This document shows, in pieces, positions 22,220-32,541 of a stretch of 64,000 nt of DNA. Position 1 is the stretch's first letter, and each line of letters opens with the position of its first letter. The position numbers were made by a program, and so were the translations under genes. Source of the DNA: Omphalotus guepiniiformis. Taxonomy: Eukaryota; Basidiomycota; Agaricomycetes; Agaricales; Omphalotaceae. A model generated the notes under the pieces. It saw only the letters and a program-made list of their open reading frames with translations, did no database searches and had not been told where the DNA came from. Location: positions 1-64,000 of the forward strand of contig JAQOOI010000048.1 in the NCBI GenBank assembly GCA_028554645.1, read 5' to 3'.

Positions 22220-22785
22220 TGTGGAGATCACCTGAACAGTGGTGTTGGTGGATAGTAATAACTGTATAGCAATGTCAGTGTGAATCATACTTATAGTTCA
22301 TTTAGATTACCTCTATGTCAGACTGGTATCATTTACCAAAACCCAGTTGCAATATGGGTCATAGTTGATGGGATTCTGTTTTGAACCCATAGCAGAACTG
22401 ATCCCATTGACTAATCTTTTTATTTAGTTACTGACCCCTCCTCAAAGTAATGTGATATCAGTCAGTAGTTACCCTGTTTTCAATTCAGTAGAGCCTTTCC
22501 ATAGCTCAGGATTGGCTTTTGCTAGCTTTAATCCAGCTCAGTAGGAGGAAGGTGGACATCTTTTTAACAGAAGATGTTGGAAACTTATCCATTGATTCCC
22601 AAGGTAAGTAATAACCTCATGACAAGTACACTGGTTAAATCTGAATTGTCATCTTAAGGTGTACTGGTGGATTTTGATGTCAAAAAGTACCCAGATTTCA
22701 CAATCTGTCACAGATGATGATTATAGGTGGTGCACCCGCATAGATACACAATGGTGAGGTAGTTGGCAGATTATATCTTGTTGGT
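22220..22785. other. No gene recognised
   Basis: Short frames without motif. Confidence 0.25.
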
Positions 22786-23042
22786 GTTAGAATCACTTGG
22801 GTTCTCATATGGAAAAGTGTATCTTCATTGGGTATCCAGATGGTGTGAAGGGATGGAGGTTCTGGAATCCTGTCACCAAGAAGGTTGTGACCAGTGAGAG
22901 AGCTGACTTTGATGAGAGGTACACTTATAAAGTTGGATCTTCACAACCACCTTCCAAACCTTCACCTTCCAAACCTTCAACTAATACACCACTGAATACT
23001 TCCTATGCTCTTGATGATAATCCTCATTCTGACTCTGACTCT

Positions 23043-23306
23043 TGTTGGATGAGCAATAGAAGACCTGGTGCTAACCCCACCATTGAGTGTTAACACCACT
23101 CATAGCGAGATGGACTAACCTCCATACTCTACCAACGGCATGATAGCTCAGTTGGTTAGAGCACCAGTTATGTGTGCTGGGAGTCGCTGGTTCAATCCCA
23201 GCTCATGCCAATACATTTCCCCTACTTTGTTATGTGGTCACTTGACCGTAAGCAAGTTGCTGCCATTAATTTGGCCTTGTTTACATGGAGCTCTTGATTT
23301 CCAACA
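23043..23306 (+). mobile_element. Solo LTR of the tRNA-bearing TRIM
   Basis: 264 bp, TGTTGGATGAGC ... TTGATTTCCAACA, flanked by a perfect 5-bp duplication ACTCT (23,038-23,042 and 23,307-23,311). It is the same length as the LTRs at 29,160 and 29,480, with a few differences. It contains the tRNA-like segment at 23,137-23,209. Confidence 0.92.
23137..23209 (+). tRNA. tRNA-like cloverleaf inside the TRIM LTR (not a confident tRNA gene)
   Basis: 73 nt fold as a full cloverleaf. The acceptor stem GGCATGA/TCATGCC is perfect, as are D stem GCTC/GAGC and T stem GCTGG/CCAGC with loop TTCAATC. The anticodon stem CCAGT/GCTGG has one G-T pair. The anticodon position reads TGT (Thr), but base 33 is A instead of the near-invariant T. 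A box TAGCTCAGTTGGTTAGAGC is consensus; the B box GGTTCAATCCC is near consensus. No T-run terminator follows. It probably serves as a pol III promoter or is a captured tRNA. Confidence 0.6.
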
Positions 23307-23711
23307 ACTCTGAGTCAGATAATCCTGCATTACCTGAACCTGACCATGACTCTACAGAACAAGACAATACTGGCCCTGAGCAGAATAATGAATCTGCTGA
23401 TGACAATGATAGTTCTGTATACACCTACCAGTACTAGGATTAGCTCTAATAGAATGCAAGGACAATTAGCAGTATGCAATACTAGTCTAGGAAATGCTTA
23501 CATTTTGACGGTCCACCTTGTTTGCTATCAACAATATTACATGTTCATTTCATTGCTATTAGATACACGGCTTCACTTCGTGCGATACACATTTCATTTA
23601 CATTGCAAATCTTACTATTACACAAGTGGACTATGTACTAAAGGGAACGTGTAAGTGAAAAGAAAATGTGCAAGTAACATCCGCGCATACCTATGAAAGT
23701 GTCCTTCAACA

Positions 23712-24088
23712 GAGAAGAGGGGGGATGTAGAAATGCTAATATGTGCTGAAAGGGACGCTTAGAATCTGTAATATAAGCAGGTACTCAGAGCGCGGTGTGA
23801 TAGGTGTAAGTGTCTTATATTACCTGTAATATTACCTGTAATATAAGCAGATACTAGCACATAATAAGTACCTTATAGGTAAGGGAATAAATAAGAGAAC
23901 TGTAAGTGTCTGAGGTGTCTCGAGTGATCGGAAACTGTAAGTAGTGAACAAGATAGGGGTATATAGCCTGCGGGCTGTATAGATAAAATAGGAAATCGAA
24001 GAGAAATATATATTGTATGCGTGTATACTACTAGTGTCCGTGTTTGTAAATAAAGAGTCCATTGATACCCTAGAAATGACCATTCAAC
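23712..24088 (+). mobile_element. Gypsy-type polypurine tract and LTR-like block
   Basis: AGAGAAGAGGGGGGA (23,711-23,725) abuts TGTAGAAATGC, the typical tract/LTR junction. Downstream come short repeats of TAATATAAGCAG, a TATATAG box and AATAAAGAG (24,049) as a poly(A)-like signal. The end is uncertain: CCCTAG (24,072) or CATTCAACA (24,089). It is probably a 3' LTR whose coding part has been lost. Confidence 0.45.
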
Positions 24089-24429
24089 AGGGTATCCAAG
24101 TGCTGATCTGTGGGAGATATTCTTTAGCAATAAAAAAGCACCAGGATGAGGCTGTTGTCGGTTTTAGCCATATGGAAGATAAATTTCTGCAAATACTCCC
24201 AAATTTTCGGGCTTTTGGCGTAAACCTTGCCATCCGGCCAGGTTATGGTGGAGAGATTGACTTAGAAATAGTGGAAGTAGTTTGTTGAGCGAGCATTGTA
24301 GAGTGGTTGATAGTGAACTTTTCTCTCGGTCTTAAGTATTCTTACATTGATCCCCAGTACCAGATTACTCTCACTGGTCCAGGTTTTAGAGTTCATACTT
24401 AAAGTTCATACTTAAAGTTCAGGCAGTTC

Positions 24430-24960
24430 AAGATTGAATGGTTGATCTATACTTACAAGCCGACTGTTCTATACTGGATGCTGTTACTTGCAAGCTAGGT
24501 GCTGTATACCTTTGAATGGTTGAACTATACTTACAAGCTAGGTGCTGTGCAACAACTCTATACTTACAAGCTGGTGACAGTACTGGGTCCTGTGTAACAA
24601 CTCTATACACTCTCGGCTTACAAGCTGGCGGCAGTTCTATAATGGGTGCTGTGTAACCACTCTATACACTCTATACTTACAAGCTGGTGATGATTCTATA
24701 CTGGGCGCTGTGTAACAACTCTATACTTACAAACTGGGGACAGTCCTATACAGGGTGCTGTGTAACAACTCTATACACTCTATACTTACAAGGGACAGTT
24801 CTAACTGGGTGCTGTGTAACAACTCTATACACTCTATACTTACAAGCTGGTGATGGTTCTATACTGGGTGTGTAACAACTCTATACTTACAAGCTGGTAA
24901 CAGCTCTATACTGGCTGCTGTGTAAGGACTCTATACTTACAAGCTAGGTGCAACAGTTAT
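24430..24960 (+). repeat. Degenerate ~60-bp tandem repeat
   Basis: Eight to ten units of CAACTCTATACTTACAAGCTGGTGAC(A/G)GTTCTATACTGGGTGCTGTGTAA, varying by duplication of the ACTCTATAC block. Confidence 0.8.
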
Positions 24961-24999
24961 AACAAAGTATGAAAACTCACACCAGGTTTAAATTTGGCC

Positions 25000-25245
25000 A
25001 AAACAATAGGGAGTAAATAGCAAGTGGGAACCTCATTGATCAATTGCACAATGCAAAAGCGTTTACTAAGGTAGATTTGTGCAATGATTACAATAATGTT
25101 CACATAGAATGGAAGACCGTGTTTCATACACGCTATGGTTCAAGTTCTTTCGAATATCAGGTAACACCAGTGGCCTCACCAATGTGCCATCGGTGTTCCA
25201 ATTGTTCATGAACGAGATTTTTCAAGGTACGGTCAGACACATTGG
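25000..25245 (+). pseudogene. Ty3/gypsy reverse-transcriptase fragment
   Basis: LIDQLHNAKAFTKVDLCNDY NNVHIEWKTVFHTRYG...FEYQV, then in another frame GLTNVPSVFQLFMNEIF, matches the gypsy RT block (LxxAKxFTKLDLxxAY ... FxxRYGxFEYxVMPFGLTNAPATFQ). A frameshift splits it and the YxDD region is missing. Confidence 0.8.
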
Positions 25246-25319
25246 ACAAGGACAAGATTCTTCAGTACTTCATTGCTGAAAAACAAAATCTGAAGAGACA
25301 GGCAGGGCAGGTGAACAAG

Positions 25320-25560
25320 GCCAATGCTGCCAGCTGCTCCTAGCTGGTGCCAGCTAATAATGTGAGCTGCTGTCATGTCATGTGAGCTAATGCCATCTGC
25401 TCCTAGCTGACACCAGCTGATGCCAGCTACTGCTAGATAATGTGAGCTGCTGATAGATGCTGTGAGCTGAAGTCAGCTGCTTGAAGCTGCTGCTAGCTGA
25501 TGTCAACAGCTGCTGCCATCTGATGTGAGCTGCTGGTAAATGTTGTGAGCTGCAACTTTT
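25320..25560 (-). repeat. AGCTG-type satellite patch
   Basis: Degenerate 10-12-bp units (GCTGCCAGCTGCTCCTAGCT, GTGAGCTGCTG) are the reverse complement of the satellite at 57.9-59.3 kb. Confidence 0.7.
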
Positions 25561-25734
25561 GAATATTATCCTAGAGCTATGCAGACTAATATTCAATACT
25601 TCACAATACTTCACTTCTTGAATTATGCTCACACTATGTCTGCAGAAGGTGGAGTAGAAGGAGAAAGCGAAGGGGAAAGGGAAGGAGGAAGAGGAGGAGA
25701 AGCACTGGACGTTCTGGGTTCTGGGTCGTGTGAG

Positions 25735-26470
25735 TGCTCATAAGCAAGAGTTCCATTGTGTGGCAAAGCAAGCTGACATGTTTTGATGATCTTCCCCGTG
25801 ATGAGAAGGCTCCCCAGTTGTTGAATGAGCTGATCTCCAAGTCCGCAGGGAGGGCCAACTGCTTCGTCTGGAAGATTAGTCCTCTGGAGGGAAGCAGATA
25901 CCTTACTTTGAAGGGAATGTTGGATGAGGAGGGACACCACCTCATAAGTGTGGTGGGCACCTAATCCCTGAAGGTGCTCGAGGCCTGGAAGAGTAAGGGG
26001 TGGCTGATGATCCAGACAACAGACCAGCAGCCAGCAATGATAATGATGGACTTGGCTGGCAGGGACCAGACCATAGCTGGATGTGCCATCACAATTCCAG
26101 CTGAGAAATTATGGCACTAGGAGGCTTAGCCTTTTTTTGTATTTGCAAAATTTTTGAGGTGAACCAGGTTGGATTCTGGTGCATTCTTGGATCTGTGGAG
26201 GCCAATGACTTTTTTGTAGCTGAGTTGAGGCAGTTTCCCTATAAGCTGTTGCAGTTACCCCATGCAAAAGATTTCACCTATGACCTCACCTACTGACATG
26301 ATGACAAGACTGTTACTATGTTCCAGGAACCATTCCTTCAATTTCCGCCAGTTTGGTCTCATGTCACCCCGTTCGCAATTCTTCTCAACACGATGTGGTC
26401 TCTGGAGAGGTATAATCAGTCTTTGGACAAAACAATATTTCATTGACGACTGGCACCGGAACTGGATTGC
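25735..26470 (+). pseudogene. Unclassified repeat-family protein, best preserved copy
   Basis: Plus-strand frames in order: CFDDLPRDEKAPQLLNELIS with FVWKISPLEGSRYLTLKG (25,795-25,920), a stop, GWLMIQTTDQQPAMIMMDLA (26,000-26,060), then VNQVGFWCILGSVEANDFFV (26,160-26,220) and VWSHVTPFAILLNTMWSLER (26,355-26,415). The mosaic reads like one decayed protein of more than 200 aa. Family unknown; recurrence at 11, 17 and 21 kb suggests it is carried by a transposon. Confidence 0.45.
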
Positions 26471-27340
26471 CTGGTCTTAGTTGCTTTAGAAAAAAAAGAG
26501 TGAAGCAGTTTTCTATACTGTAAGTATTCTTTTTGCACTCAATATGTTTCTCATTGAATTTTAGGGGTTTAGCTGCAGGGCTGAGCCATTGAGACTGAAG
26601 CTGCTGTATTGCTTCTGGTCTACCATCTGGAAGACATGGACATATCTACAGCAGAGTGCTGGCTCCCAAAAGGCATTATTTATATGATATCCCTCTTCTG
26701 AATGTCAAGCACTCAGCCCATTGTTTACACCAGATATCAAGCCTTGCCAGTGCTCTTGATCCTGATGGGCTTTTAAAAATGTAAGTTGTTCATGTTCTTC
26801 ATTCACTATTTTACAATTGACAATTTGGAACCAAGGTGGGAAAAAATATTTACCATAATCATCACCTATACAGCTCCCACAACCAGAGACTTCCACATTG
26901 CTCATAAGGGGACTGGAACCAACTCTTTCAAGCAGGTCATCCAATATTTCTACCTTTTTACTCTATATATTCACTCTGCCTCAGCAATGCTCTGTTTTCT
27001 CCTGCTCTTTGTGTTCTCAAACCTCATGAAGAGGTAGTCATTATGTATGTTGAATGGATTTCCAAGATACTAAGTGATTTTCAGTCTAGTTTTTTCTCAA
27101 GTGATAGGATTTACTGAAGGTCATCTTCAGCTGAACTAGATGTCTTCCCTTTTTTTCACATATGGATCTACACAGATGCTTCCCAAAATTCTGTCTGACT
27201 TTGCAGAGATGGGGAGCCATTATGTGCTGGGCTCAGAATGAAATTGAGCTTCTCCTCTATTTTGGGTGCCATCCAATGGCCAGAAAGACCTCAGGAGGAG
27301 ATATTTTAGACAAGTAGATTTAGCCAAGCTCGAGGCACAT
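26130..27340 (+). repeat. Unclassified element, copy matching 19.81-21.07 kb inverted
   Basis: The 26,150-26,600 and 27,050-27,340 blocks match the minus strand of 19.8-21.0 kb. Roughly 400 bp between them (26,640-27,040) has no clear match in the other copy and may be an insertion here or a deletion there. Confidence 0.45.
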
Positions 27341-27344
27341 CCTT

Positions 27345-29150
27345 TGGCTGAGAAAATAAAACATTTTCTTGCTAGAAATGAGGCTATCTTCCATCCAGAT
27401 TGCCAATAGTCATCAGACCATGCTGACTTCCTCAGCCACCCAACTACTGCCTTCTCTTGTAGAGCCAGAATTTAAGGAGCTCATCAATCTTATTAGGCAC
27501 TTCAAGAAGACCAAAAATTTTGTGCTACAGAAATGCTTGGCTTGCCCCCCTCTGGTCACTCAGTGGCTGATGTTGTATAGATACAATACCTGGTTCAAGG
27601 AGCTTGGCTCACAGGCCAAGAGAATATTTAAATCCACACAGCTTCAGGAGGTAATGTCAAATCAAACTGCAGAGGTAGGAGCCATTAAATCTGTACAGTT
27701 GCAAAATGCTTACCTTTTGCTAGATACTGGCATCTATCCTTGAAAATTCAAATGAGACCCTGCTGTCCATTTGTTCCTACATTCCAAACTGGATTCTGAA
27801 AACACCAAAGATCTCTCTTCCTATTCTGACTCAAAGATGTCCCAGACTTTAACAAGCTATGGATACCTATCACAGTGTACTGGCGAGGTGCTGCCTCTGC
27901 TCTTTCTCAGCTTGGCTATACATGTTCCCAAGCATGGCTCCTCGCATGCGACCTGCCCTATAGGACAGTACCTGGGTTGCTTTCAAAGATAGAAGCAATC
28001 GCAGGGATGCCAAGGTTGCCTAAACTCACCCCTGCGCTGTGCTTGCACTTTAAGCATTATCCAAGGGCGTGATTAGATGAGCGACTCGGAAGCTAGGGTT
28101 GTTGTCTTTTTCAAAGAGGCAGATATAAACATCTGAGACATGGCGCTGAATTGCAACCTATAGCCTCTTGAAGCGCAATGTGCTGCACGCGAGGAAGAGA
28201 AACCAGTGAAAACATGGGGGGGGAGCTTTCTTATGAGGAGCTATAGTGGAGGTTCCTGCGGAAGTCGTTTGCCCAGAGTTGCATTTCTTCTTGCTATCAG
28301 AGGTAGCAAACAAAGCAGGGAGAAAATACAACCAACAAAGAAGAAGGATAGAACAATTGAAAGCAGTAGAACAAAGGTCAGAAGGGAGAGAACCAAGTTC
28401 CTGCTCATTCTGTAAATTCTGAGAGTCGGAGGGATAGGAATCATACAAAGAAAGAAAAAGCGAGGTTGAACCCATATACAGTTAATTAGTTCACATGGAA
28501 TAATATGACATGGAATATCCGTGCTATGGAATCCAAAATGTGTGGTCACCAGCTTGGGAGGCGGAGGTATTCCATGAAGTGGTGCTCCGGAATAAGGAAT
28601 CAGCCTCTGATGTCCTATATTCCACAGCATGGTCATTATTTATTATATAATTTGCTATAATACTTGTGTAAAGCACTCAAAATTGGGATATCTAGATATC
28701 TTACTGCTAAGCTTATTTGTAACCCTACTTTTCATGGTGAAACTTGAAGCAATCACTCAATAGTATCAAAAAATATGCCTAAACCAGAAAGTTTCCACTT
28801 TATTGCAACCTTGCAAACCCCACCAAAGTAACAGTGGACACTCCAAGAACCACTGCCAAACCACTCCATCAGCCAAAGGAAGATCTAACTCTCCCAACTC
28901 TCCCTTAAATGGTTGGAAATCATTAACTACTATATTGAAGATCACCCTGGTCTCAAACAAAGACAAGTTGGACATAGAAGTAGAGATACAAGTTGGGTGT
29001 CACTTTTCAACAGTTTACACACTCTGGAATATCTGTTGTATGGAATACCAATATCAGGGAACAGACCATATTCCATATGAGGTATTCAACTGTATAATGA
29101 AGTGACGAGAGTGAAAAGGAAAAAGATGTGAATAAGCGAATAACAACGTA
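27345..29150. other. No gene recognised
   Basis: One 124-codon plus-strand frame (27,369-27,743) and one 131-codon minus-strand frame (28,636-28,241) lack recognisable domains. Repeated TATGGAAT words occur around 28,490-28,620 and 29,030-29,080. Confidence 0.3.
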
Positions 29151-29256
29151 TAAGGTAATTGTTGGGAATCAAGAGCTCCAAGTAAACAAGGCCAGATTAA
29201 TTGCAGCAACTTGCTTACGGTCAAGTGACCACATAACAAAGTAGGGGAAATGTATT

Positions 29257-29329
29257 GGCATGAGCTGGGATTGAACCAGCGACACCCAGCACACATAACT
29301 GGTGCTCTAACCAACTGAGCTATCATGCC
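29257..29329 (-). tRNA. tRNA-like cloverleaf in the TRIM 3' LTR
   Basis: Same 73-nt structure as 23,137-23,209, with GTGTC instead of GAGTC in the variable loop. All stems are preserved and base 33 is again A. Not counted as a functional tRNA. Confidence 0.6.
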
Positions 29330-29423
29330 GTTGGTAGAGTATGGAGGTTAGTCCATCTCGCTATGAGTGGTGTTAATACTCAATGGTGGGGTTAGCACCA
29401 GGTCTTCTATTGCTCATCCAACA

Positions 29424-29437
29424 CAGCCCCCCAATTG
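29424..29437 (-). promoter_or_regulatory. TRIM polypurine tract
   Basis: Minus-strand CAATTGGGGGGCTG directly precedes the 3' LTR start TGTTGG, the position where plus-strand DNA synthesis is primed in LTR elements. Confidence 0.75.
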
Positions 29438-29470
29438 AAGACCGGGTCAGGGAACTTCAATTACAAATTA

Positions 29471-29479
29471 CTGCTACCA
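29471..29479 (-). promoter_or_regulatory. TRIM primer-binding site
   Basis: Minus-strand TGGTAGCAG begins at the first base after the 5' LTR. TGGTAG is the complement of the CTACCA 3' end of methionine tRNAs, the usual primer of many fungal LTR elements. Confidence 0.75.
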
Positions 29480-29576
29480 TGTTGGGAATCAAGAGCTCCA
29501 AGTAAACAAGGCCAGATTAATTGCAGCAACTTGCTTACGGTCAAGTGACCACATAACAAAGTAGGGGAAATGTATT

Positions 29577-29649
29577 GGCATGAGCTGGGATTGAACCAGC
29601 GACACCCAGCACACATAACTGGTGCTCTAACCAACTGAGCTATCATGCC
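29577..29649 (-). tRNA. tRNA-like cloverleaf in the TRIM 5' LTR
   Basis: Identical to the copy at 29,257-29,329. In the 5' LTR its A and B boxes would direct pol III transcription toward the element interior. Confidence 0.6.
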
Positions 29650-29935
29650 GTTGGTAGAGTATGGAGGTTAGTCCATCTCGCTATGAGTGGTGTTAATACT
29701 CAATGGTGGGGTTAGCACCAGGTCTTCTATTGCTCATCCAACAGTAATAATGACTGTTTGGCAAAAAGTCACGTGATCATGCCATAGCAGCTTTCAATCC
29801 GATGTTTGAATAATGTAATATTGACCGGGTGAATAATGTTGAAGGAAAATTTTATTGAACTCTTAACAACTGCTGTACTATAAAATAAAGTCAGTAGATT
29901 GGCTGAAGAATTGACCGGGGACAGTCAAGATTTTA

Positions 29936-31187
29936 GTTTGGGGGAGATGATGCGCCAATTTTTGGCACCTGCATTAAAAGCCAGGTGATTAATCACTTTA
30001 GGCATTTGCAGTGAGGAATATAGAGGGTTGAAAGGTGCCTGCCTTGTCATAAAGCATGTTCTATTACCTACAATACAACATGTGTATCAAGGTTCTAGGC
30101 TAGTCAGTATAGTTGTGATGTAGAGAATTGTTCAATAGCCATCCACTGTTGAATCAGACTCACCCAATCTCATAACTCTGACATCACAACATCAATTGCA
30201 TCATATGATTATTAGGGGAATATCTTCCTCTGGTCAATAAAGATTAAAAATCCAGCAGAAACTAAAAATGGATGGAACACGAAATAGAGTCGGAATAATG
30301 GATCTAGAATAGTTCCGGGGTATTTACTCATTAATTAATTGCCAGGAACAAAAGTTGATCAAGGAAGTTTGCTTCGATTAATTGTCCAGTGAAAATTGCT
30401 CGACAAGAAACTGGTTAGGAGGTGTAAAAACTCGATCAGTAAAATTTCTCGGAATACTATTGAATTGAAGGAGTCTCTTTGACAGAACAATGTGATACTT
30501 TGAGGGGTATAATTTCTATCAGGTGATTAATCCTATGGAACCTGGATGCCCGAGAAATGTCAAGGAAATCCGTAAAAATAAAATGAAGGGGCTGAATATT
30601 GCTCACAATAAAAATAATGGAATTAAAAACACATTTTTGAGGTTTGCCTCATAAAATAGATCTATAACAAGTAATAATGGACATACTTGACACAGATACT
30701 TACAACCTACGTACACGGATATAGGTATATATATATAACAGGACAGTTTAGCTATAATTTCTGTTTTTTTAATTTTGGACTGGCAGTATGTATAAAAGGG
30801 CAGTAACTTGGAGAGAGAAAATCCAGGAGAGTACCATAGAGTCACAGGGTCACTGGGGACCGTCTTTATAATGTGAATTGTGCCTGTGAAGGGAAAACCT
30901 ACCAAAAACATAAAGTTGCCCTGGTCTGTTTATAGTCCAGTGTTTATTGCAATATTGTATAAAGATCATTGTTGGTTGAATTGAACTGGTTGTGTTATTG
31001 GAATTGGTTGTTTGATCTTGTGGTCATATGGTTGTGATTGTGCAGTGAACACCTGTCTTGTTCAAAACCGTCTTGTGCTACTTTTTGCCTTAGTGCATTT
31101 TAAAAGCTCAACTATAAAGTTCTTGTGATAAAGACAAAGTTCTAATAAAGAAGCCATAAGTTTGGTCGTGCAGAACCTTCGACAACG
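29936..31187 (+). mobile_element. Polypurine tract plus long (~1.2 kb) LTR, gypsy-type, solo or 3' end
   Basis: GTTTGGGGGAGA (29,936-29,947) abuts TGATGCGCC at 29,948. Within the block a TATAAAAGGG box (about 30,790) and AATAAAG (31,144) look like LTR promoter and poly(A) signals. The 3' boundary near TTCGACA (31,187) is a guess. No coding remnant with a recognisable domain precedes it. Confidence 0.45.
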
Positions 31188-31189
31188 CC

Positions 31190-31950
31190 CCCTCAGACTC
31201 ACACCTTTTGAGTGCCTTGGTTGTTTTGGTTTTTTTTGGGTTTTTGTTCATTAGCCCATTAGCAGTTCATTTCCCTGTCTCATTCTCATCACCGCAAAAG
31301 TGGATTTGCTTCGTGCCGCTCTCAGCGCTGCTTGAGAGATCTTCTTCTCAGCGCTGCTTGAGAGGAGATTTTTGATCTTCGTAGGGCTCTACTTTATAAC
31401 CGTGGGATAGCAGATAAGATCCACGCCGATGATGTTGCTTCCAGTCAAACCGACGACGACCAAGACATTGAGAAGGAGCTCCCTACTGGTGATCATGTTG
31501 TGGATGTGCTGCACTTAGGGTTATTAGAGACTAGTAGGGTCTGACATAGGGTCTGAAAGGTAGGGCCAGTAGGGTCAGACAGACTAGGGTGAGTAGGATG
31601 GGTAGGGTCAGGCAGAATAGAGTGGGTAGGGTCAGGCAGATTAAGGTGAGAAGAGTCAGGCAGCTGAAGTTGAGCAGAACTTGGATGATGAGACAGACTG
31701 ACTGGTTTGAGTAGCATGTGCAAATTTGTGTGGATCAGGTTATATTGCATTTGCATCTCCTTGTTTGGCTGCTCATAAGGAGTGATCTGTTTTTTCTGAG
31801 CTCTACAATTGAACAATGCTATCTGGTCAAGCACATCTTTTATGGAATCATATAGTGGAATATACAGTCTAAGTTCATTGAATTGTATGGACTTCTTTCA
31901 GGCTACTTGGAAGACTTTATATTAAGATCACTCATGTTCACAATGTAAAA
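31190..31950 (+). other. Mostly noncoding, short coding-like stretch and minisatellite
   Basis: At 31,385-31,505 a frame with ALYNRGIADKIHADDVASSQ and DDDQDIEKELPTGDHVVDVL is open and charged, possibly a retroelement gag start. At 31,530-31,670 a ~23-bp unit GTGGGTAGGGTCAGGCAGA repeats three to four times imperfectly. Confidence 0.35.
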
Positions 31951-31954
31951 ATTT

Positions 31955-32233
31955 TGATTGCTACTGAAAGATCACAGATAGAAATTTACAATGAGACTCT
32001 TCTACTATTAATATATGTTGCACTTTGCACACTTTCACTTGAGTTTCAAAGAGATAGTATTTGTATTTACCAGAGACTGAATATATGTATGAAAAAATGG
32101 TAGCTTCATAACATGCGTGTTATAAAGCTACCCTCATAATACGCATACTATTGACCCACACAGGACTCAAACTTGTATGCAGATTGAGCGCTATCAATCT
32201 AATCTGCGCATAGACCACTTCTCTACAGGGCCA
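31955..32233 (-). repeat. SINE-like repeat with tRNA-like head, copy 3
   Basis: The body (31,958-32,070) matches 10,360-10,470; the 82-nt head lies at 32,152-32,233. The B box has decayed to AGTTTGAGTCC. Confidence 0.45.
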
Positions 32234-32360
32234 CTTGCACTATTATGGAGAGTTGTTGGAAATCTTGCTGGAACATTGAGTGTTCATCGATGACAGATAC
32301 ATGTATGAAAAAATTATACCGCACATGTTCTTGAGGGTACCCTCATAAAACACATGCTAT

Positions 32361-32442
32361 TGACCCATACAGGACTCAAACCTGTGCGCAGATTGAGTGC
32401 TATTGATCTAATCTGCACATAGACCACTTCTCTACAGGGCCA
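32361..32442 (-). repeat. 82-nt tRNA-like sequence, family 2, copy 4
   Basis: Same head as 10,058-10,139 with B box GGTTTGAGTCC. It follows copy 3 by about 130 bp in the same orientation, like the pair at 10.06/10.54 kb. Confidence 0.45.
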
Positions 32443-32541
32443 CTTGCTACCAACCAACACATATATATGTTATGAAGAACTTTGGAAATGCATATCAAAT
32501 GGAGCAGCGAGAAAGTGAAACTTCGTCTTAGACGAAGCGTT

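Larger units (their letters stand above)
22788..23480 (+). pseudogene. Ty1/Copia integrase-tail fragment interrupted by a TRIM solo LTR
   Basis: HLGSHMEKCIFIGYPDGVKG WRFWNPVTKKVVTSERADFDE is the post-integrase region of Copia pol, followed by a Ser/Pro-rich linker. The frame is interrupted by the solo LTR at 23,043-23,306. Removing that LTR and one copy of its 5-bp duplication restores the frame (SDSES DNPALPEPDHDS...), which runs on to SSNRMQGQLAV near 23,470. It begins with about 60 bp that overlap the end of the minus-strand fragment at 15.1 kb. Confidence 0.82.
29160..29743 (-). mobile_element. Complete TRIM (miniature LTR retrotransposon) with tRNA-bearing LTRs
   Basis: Two 264-bp LTRs, identical by eye (29,160-29,423 and 29,480-29,743), flank a 56-bp interior. 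A perfect 5-bp duplication GTAAT lies at 29,155-29,159 and 29,744-29,748. Read on the minus strand, the interior starts directly after the 5' LTR with TGGTAGCAG, as expected for a primer-binding site for a methionine-type tRNA. It ends with AATTGGGGGG, a polypurine tract, before the 3' LTR. There is no coding capacity, so proteins must come from another LTR element. LTR identity and an intact TSD imply recent insertion. Each LTR holds a tRNA-like cloverleaf. Confidence 0.94.

Noticed and set aside
29257..29649. Functional tRNA-Thr genes
   Set aside because: Base 33 is A, copies lie inside LTRs, and no T-run terminator follows.
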